This document shows, one piece after another, positions 30,642-34,789 of a DNA stretch of 34,789 nt. Numbering within the stretch: the first letter of the stretch is position 1; each line of letters begins with the position of its first letter. The stretch is taken from contig CAMUZD010000001.1 in assembly GCA_947165115.1 (NCBI GenBank), positions 1-34,789 on the forward strand. Reading direction: 5' to 3'. The position numbers were made by a program, and so were the translations under genes. A model generated the notes under the pieces. It was given only the letters and a program-made list of their open reading frames with translations, was not told the DNA's origin and made no database searches. This stretch comes from an uncultured Clostridia bacterium (GTDB lineage Bacteria > Bacillota > Clostridia > Oscillospirales > Acutalibacteraceae).

Positions 30642-33500
30642 GTGAAAGATTCGAAAGAGTTTGCCCGTGAGCATTCATACAAAATCCCTATGCTTGATGC
30701 GTCGGTAATCTGTCGTCTTAACGCTTCCGACAGCGGATTGAAACTGTATGAAAGAGTCAAGGACTCAAAAGGAAATGAAAAATACAAACCGAACACTGCT
30801 CTTTTCAGCGGTGCGCTGAAATGCTGCCTTGAAACAGAAAAACTGGAATCGGTATATAAAGAAACATTCAGAGTAAAATCTTTTTGCTCGGTTCATAATG
30901 ATAACAGATATTCCGATGCGTTAATAAGCGTTTCCTTTGATTCAACATATAAAGAATACAATCTGTTCGGCAAGGTTGAAGGATATCACGGCGAAGGCAA
31001 ACTGTATGTAAAAGCCGGTTACTATTATGAAAACAGTAAGGTTATTGATTCAAACGGTAATGAATATGGGATTACAGATAATATCTGCTTAAATGGTGAT
31101 GAAATACTCGCCGTGGTAACAAATATCCCTGTGCAGAAGACTAATCTTCCCGTCGGTTGCCATAATTTCGGATTTGATGCAAAAAATAACTGCTATACAT
31201 TCAGACAGGCAAAAACAATACTGTCTACATCAGATTTGAGAGAGCTGCTCTATGATAATGGATTTACTATGCTCAACGCTAAAGGCAATCCGATTGAATA
31301 TGTCAGGTATAAACGCAGCGCAGGTATGAGCCGCATCGGCAAGTGCTATTTTATCCGTAAAGAGATGTATAAAAAAATGATGGCCTGGAGCGATTTCAGT
31401 CCGGGTAGTTCAAAAATAAATGCGGAACTGAAAGAATACGGTCTAACGCTCATATCGGATCCCGTTGCTCACGAAGCATATACGGCTCTGTCTCTGAGCA
31501 CCATAGAAGATACAGTTGAAATCCCGCTTGACTCAATTCTTTTTATGAGGGATGTAGAAGGATTCTCAACTCCCGATGCAATCAATGTAAAATGCGAAGA
31601 AGGCAAAGTTGTTGCAAAGAGAGAAAGAGTCAACATCTCAAGTATCCTTTGGGACGGTGAAGCTCTGCTGGATGAATCTGTTTTTGAGCAGGCCGGCAGA
31701 AGTAATAAGGGAATGATGCTGCTCCGCAACAGATATTTCAAATCCTGCGCGTTCAATACCAGATTACAGGAATGGTTTAATACAAGTAAGATTAAAGAAG
31801 TTTCTCAGTTAAACGGATTTACTCTCGCTGCCGATATCTCGCAGGTCAAAATGGTAGTAACCGAATCAAGTCTTAAATTTCTGAAGATGTTCGATGGTGA
31901 ATTTGAAGATAAGATCAGATTTTGGGTTGAACATGTCAAAAATAACGGTGGTAATGTATTCGGCATAGTCAAGAGTGAAAAGCCGACAAAGTTTGCCGGC
32001 GGTCAGTATGTAAGAACAAGTTATCAGTTAATCAATACGATAAATATTACAGAGGAAGAAGCGAAAACGCTTGTTGTCCCTGTGAAAGAATTCAAGCGGA
32101 ATCTAAGAAATGATTACCGCTATATGAAGTATTATCTTGATGAATTTCGCTCTGACGATTCCGATGCCGGTTTTAATCCTCTTCTTTATAAGAAGAAAAT
32201 TGTTTCCCGTATTCTCGATAAATATCCGGAATTTGCCGAAACAAAAATGTATTATGGTTTCAGAAATGATATTATCGGAGAAATAAATAATTCGATTAAA
32301 CACGGCAAACTGCTTGTCCGCGGAACAAACGCGGTATTATTCGGAAACGGATTGGATTTACTTATTTCATGCGGCTATAAAGATTATCATCCGTGGAGAC
32401 TGTTTATTGATGATCCTGACTATATATCCGTATACTCATCTTTTTTCAAAGAAAGAGCCAGGATTTTATGTGCCCGCAGTCCGCATATTACTATGGGCAA
32501 TATTATAGTTGCGGATTCAATAAAGGAAGAATATGATCATTATTTCAATCTTACGGATAACATTATCTGTGTAAATGCAATCGGAAGCACGGTCCAGCAT
32601 CGTCTCAACGGCTGTGATTATGATTCCGATGTTATGCTGATATCGGATAACAATGTTCTTTCACAAGCCGCACTGAGAGATTACGGCAGTTTCCCCGTTC
32701 CTTTTAATGGCATAGAATTCGACAAATCCGAAAACAAATCACTTGCCGAAATCGACCGTCTTATCAGTGAAAACAAAATCGGCGAGATAGTCAATCTTTC
32801 TCAAAAGCTGAATACAATCTACTGGTCAATTATCAACACACCCGATATATCCATAATTTCTCCTGAAGAACTGTATGAAGATATCTGTATTCTTGCCGTG
32901 CTTTCCAATACCGAAATTGACAAAGCAAAGCGTATATATAAAGTTGATGTTGATTCCGTGCTTGATGAACTCAAAGCGAAATATCTAGGCATATTCGGCG
33001 AGTATTTTAACGAGCCTGAATTCTGGAGATATATCAATATTTCAAGCGGAAAGCCAAAAAAGCAGGATAAAGACTATGAATGCCGCTCTCCGATGGCATA
33101 TCTCTATAATGAAGCTTGTGCCGATAAAACTCCGAGAAGCAGAAACGGCAAATTCTTCTCCGACTTGCCCGGCATTGATTACAGCAAAATCAAGGGCGTA
33201 AAAAAAGATGAAATAGCAAAGATTCTTGATACAGCAAATAAAACTGCAACGGCGTATAACAGAGCGATAACGAAAATACTCAGTGCCGCCAACAAACACG
33301 GCAGGCACGGGCAAAACAACACCGATGCCAGAATGAGCGATATCGCTGTTATCCTGACATCGGGTATTGAAAGAATATCAAAGTTGTGTAAAACCGAGGC
33401 ACATCGTCTTGCCGTTCTGCGTGAGATTGATAATATGATGCATGTGCAGAAAAGAGCCGAAACTGAGCAGTGGGTGTTGTTGGCTGGAGTGTGGGAATAA
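30642..33500 (+). CDS. Predicted double-psi-beta-barrel RNA polymerase (cellular RdRP/YonO-like)
   Basis: 953 residues from the GTG at 30642 (AAAGGAAG upstream; a GTG at 30633 lies on that site). I see the order of landmarks of single-chain two-barrel RNA polymerases. RSAGMSRIGKCYF (about 225) resembles the S-x-SQLR-x-x-x-WF segment of eukaryotic RdRPs. SSILWDGEALLDES (Asp338-Gly) resembles the start of barrel 1. CARSPHITMGNIIVAD (Arg612) resembles RdRP's TRNP-x-x-x-PGD and beta-prime's NRAP. NGCDYDSDVMLISDN, with Asp659, Asp661 and Asp663, matches the metal-binding D-x-D-G-D loop of RdRPs, YonO and beta-prime, with Ser for Gly. The surrounding hydrophobic pattern also fits. All three catalytic Asp are kept, so activity is plausible; template and product cannot be inferred. 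There is no signal peptide. A TATAAT lies at 30609-30614. An AbiE-type pair follows. Confidence 0.65.
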   Translation: MKDSKEFAREHSYKIPMLDASVICRLNASDSGLKLYERVKDSKGNEKYKPNTALFSGALKCCLETEKLESVYKETFRVKSFCSVHNDNRYSDALISVSFDSTYKEYNLFGKVEGYHGEGKLYVKAGYYYENSKVIDSNGNEYGITDNICLNGDEILAVVTNIPVQKTNLPVGCHNFGFDAKNNCYTFRQAKTILSTSDLRELLYDNGFTMLNAKGNPIEYVRYKRSAGMSRIGKCYFIRKEMYKKMMAWSDFSPGSSKINAELKEYGLTLISDPVAHEAYTALSLSTIEDTVEIPLDSILFMRDVEGFSTPDAINVKCEEGKVVAKRERVNISSILWDGEALLDESVFEQAGRSNKGMMLLRNRYFKSCAFNTRLQEWFNTSKIKEVSQLNGFTLAADISQVKMVVTESSLKFLKMFDGEFEDKIRFWVEHVKNNGGNVFGIVKSEKPTKFAGGQYVRTSYQLINTINITEEEAKTLVVPVKEFKRNLRNDYRYMKYYLDEFRSDDSDAGFNPLLYKKKIVSRILDKYPEFAETKMYYGFRNDIIGEINNSIKHGKLLVRGTNAVLFGNGLDLLISCGYKDYHPWRLFIDDPDYISVYSSFFKERARILCARSPHITMGNIIVADSIKEEYDHYFNLTDNIICVNAIGSTVQHRLNGCDYDSDVMLISDNNVLSQAALRDYGSFPVPFNGIEFDKSENKSLAEIDRLISENKIGEIVNLSQKLNTIYWSIINTPDISIISPEELYEDICILAVLSNTEIDKAKRIYKVDVDSVLDELKAKYLGIFGEYFNEPEFWRYINISSGKPKKQDKDYECRSPMAYLYNEACADKTPRSRNGKFFSDLPGIDYSKIKGVKKDEIAKILDTANKTATAYNRAITKILSAANKHGRHGQNNTDARMSDIAVILTSGIERISKLCKTEAHRLAVLREIDNMMHVQKRAETEQWVLLAGVWE

Positions 33501-33508
33501 TAAAAGTA

Positions 33509-33537
33509 TTGATTTTTAAGATAATATGTGATATACT
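33509..33537 (+). promoter_or_regulatory. Promoter of the AbiE-type pair
   Basis: TTGATT (33509-33514), a 17-base spacer and TATACT (33532-33537), just after the stop codon of the polymerase-like gene. The -10 matches in five positions. No inverted repeat for autoregulation by the AbiEi protein is obvious nearby. Confidence 0.55.
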
Positions 33538-33586
33538 ACAATCGCAACACATATAGGAATTAGTGTATATAGAAAGTAGTATAAAT

Positions 33587-34192
33587 ATGTCAAAGATTGA
33601 AAAAGCAAAAAGTATTATATTTGCGCACGGAGGAATTGCTAAAACCTCGGACTTTATTGCGGAAGGTTTTTTCAGGTCAGATTTGGGCTGGCTTATATCT
33701 AAAGGTGTAATAGAGCGTGTTCGTCAAGGTTACTATCAGCTTGCTGATAATTATAATATTACTGAAGCGGAGTACATCTCTAAACTCCTCCCTGAAGGAA
33801 TAGTGTGTGTTGAGTCCGCTCTGTTTTATTATGGTTATACCGATTTTACACCTCGCGAATGGTCAATTGCTGTTCCTCGCACGGTTTCATATGCAAAGCT
33901 AAAATCGTTTATTGTTCCTCATAAAATATACTATATTCAACCGGATAATTATGAGTTGGGAAAAACTCAAGCGGATTTCGATGGAATTATCCTTCCGATT
34001 TATGATAAAGAGCGAACAATATGTGACTGCTTTAAATATCGCAACAAGCTGGATAGCGAACTATTTGCCAAAGCAGTCAATGCATATGTTGTTGATAAAG
34101 AGAATAATCTTTCCAATCTCAGCAAATATGCAAAACAGCTTAGGGTCCATAATAAGATGATGAATATGATGGAGGTTTTGCTCAATGGCTGA
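33587..34192 (+). CDS. AbiEi-type transcriptional regulator/antitoxin
   Basis: 201 residues from the ATG at 33587 (MSKIEKAKSI); a longer frame begins with GTG at 33563. The N-terminal winged helix is recognisable: ARGGIAKTSDF-like AHGGIAKTSDFIAEGFFRSD, then LISKGVIERVRQGYYQLAD, as in AbiEi antitoxins that repress their own operon. The C-terminal antitoxin domain follows (VCVESALFYYGYTDF, WSIAVPRTV, ERTICDCFKYRNKLD). It overlaps the next gene by eight bases. In type IV toxin-antitoxin systems of this kind the AbiEi protein neutralises AbiEii without lasting binding; several members protect against phage by abortive infection. The partner family at 34185 confirms the assignment. Confidence 0.88.
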   Translation: MSKIEKAKSIIFAHGGIAKTSDFIAEGFFRSDLGWLISKGVIERVRQGYYQLADNYNITEAEYISKLLPEGIVCVESALFYYGYTDFTPREWSIAVPRTVSYAKLKSFIVPHKIYYIQPDNYELGKTQADFDGIILPIYDKERTICDCFKYRNKLDSELFAKAVNAYVVDKENNLSNLSKYAKQLRVHNKMMNMMEVLLNG

Positions 34193-34789
34193 TATAGGCG
34201 CATCTGTTCTTGCAAAATTGAGAAACAAGGCTAAAGAGACTGGCAGAAGCAACCAGCTTTGTATGCAGCTCTTTTGTCAGGAGGAATTTCTTAGGCGGCT
34301 TGAAAAATCAAAATACGCTGACAATTTTGTGCTTAAGGGCGGCTTATTTCTTTATACAATAACAGAATTTGACAGCCGCGTTACGGTAGATGTAGATTTT
34401 TTGTTGCGCAAGATTCCTAATACTCCTGAGAAACTTCGTGAGGTTATAAATGACGTTATTGAATCTGATACGACAAATGACTTCATCATGTTTGAGGTTA
34501 AGGATGTTTTGCCTATTTCTGTTAACAAACAGTATCCGGGAATTCATGCCGATATAGTGGCGCATATTAAAAATACTCGCACACCATTCGGAATTGATTT
34601 TGGTATTGGCGATATTATTGTGCCCGGTGCTGAAAAACGAAAGATTCCAACTCAGCTTGATGATTTTCCGTTACCCACCATTAACACATATTCTATTGAG
34701 ACAACTGTAGCCGAAAAGCTTGATGCTATTCTGAGTCTTATGGAATTCTCAAGCAGAATGAAAGACTATTATGATATTTACTACCTTGC
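34185..34789 (+). CDS. AbiEii-type nucleotidyltransferase toxin (cut by window edge)
   Basis: 201 residues are visible from the ATG at 34185 (GGAGG eleven bases upstream, inside the antitoxin gene). The nucleotidyltransferase core is clear: FVLKGGLFLYTITEFD, then RVTVDVDFLLR with the catalytic D-x-D pair. Further on, TYSIETTVAEKLDAILS and RMKDYYDIYYL are hallmark segments of the AbiEii/MenA family. Characterised members transfer nucleotides to tRNA or other targets and halt growth. The C-terminal part lies beyond the window. The overlap with the antitoxin gene ensures coupled translation. Confidence 0.9.
   Translation, partial: MADIGASVLAKLRNKAKETGRSNQLCMQLFCQEEFLRRLEKSKYADNFVLKGGLFLYTITEFDSRVTVDVDFLLRKIPNTPEKLREVINDVIESDTTNDFIMFEVKDVLPISVNKQYPGIHADIVAHIKNTRTPFGIDFGIGDIIVPGAEKRKIPTQLDDFPLPTINTYSIETTVAEKLDAILSLMEFSSRMKDYYDIYYL

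Overview
The window looks like a low-GC Clostridia genome, probably a gut Ruminococcaceae/Oscillospiraceae-type Firmicute. The evidence is AT-rich intergenic DNA, GGAGG-type ribosome binding sites, Gram-positive signal peptides, secreted RHS/YD-repeat proteins, a BspA-like leucine-rich surface protease and an Agr-type cyclic-peptide quorum-sensing system. The species is not identifiable by eye. I saw no tRNA, rRNA, CRISPR array or transposase.

Layout. 1-1849 (minus) holds three unrecognised genes, one cut by the window edge. 2016-11496 (minus) holds a lipoprotein, a large secreted subtilisin-like protease with leucine-rich repeats, and a 1741-residue RHS/YD-repeat protein. 11801-13079 is agr locus 1: agrD and a full-length agrB on minus, with a divergent XRE regulator on plus. 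13189-14448 (plus) is an AAA/DUF4143 ATPase behind a consensus promoter overlapped by a long inverted repeat. 14595-22547 (minus) is a polymorphic-toxin locus: a 1995-residue RHS protein, a small membrane protein (candidate immunity), a displaced orphan RHS tip and a second small membrane protein. 22979-25109 (minus) holds two secreted or membrane-anchored proteins. 25249-27666 (minus) is a row of genes (matrixin protease, lipocalin-sized secreted protein, second agrD, truncated agrB, 59-residue peptide, GNAT acetyltransferase) that appears to sit under a third agrD at 27758-27913. From 28130 on the plus strand follow a second XRE copy, a LytTR response regulator and a GHKL histidine kinase. 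30642-33500 (plus) encodes a 953-residue protein that I read as a single-chain double-psi-beta-barrel RNA polymerase of the cellular RdRP/YonO type. The window ends with an AbiEi/AbiEii-type pair, the second gene cut off.

How they fit together. The quorum-sensing system is split. Intact agrB is at about 12 kb, receptor and response regulator are at about 29 kb, and agrD occurs three times with an identical predicted signal core. A block of about 735 bp (agrB start, agrD, shared promoter region, xre) is repeated at a constant offset of 15,368 bp. One crossover between the copies would remove the RHS toxins and other cargo as a 15.4-kb circle and leave a contiguous agrB-agrD/xre-response regulator-kinase locus. 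The most notable single gene is the polymerase-like protein at 30642-33500.

Everything is read by eye from the sequence. No alignments, profile searches or structure predictions were run, so remote family calls are marked as inference.
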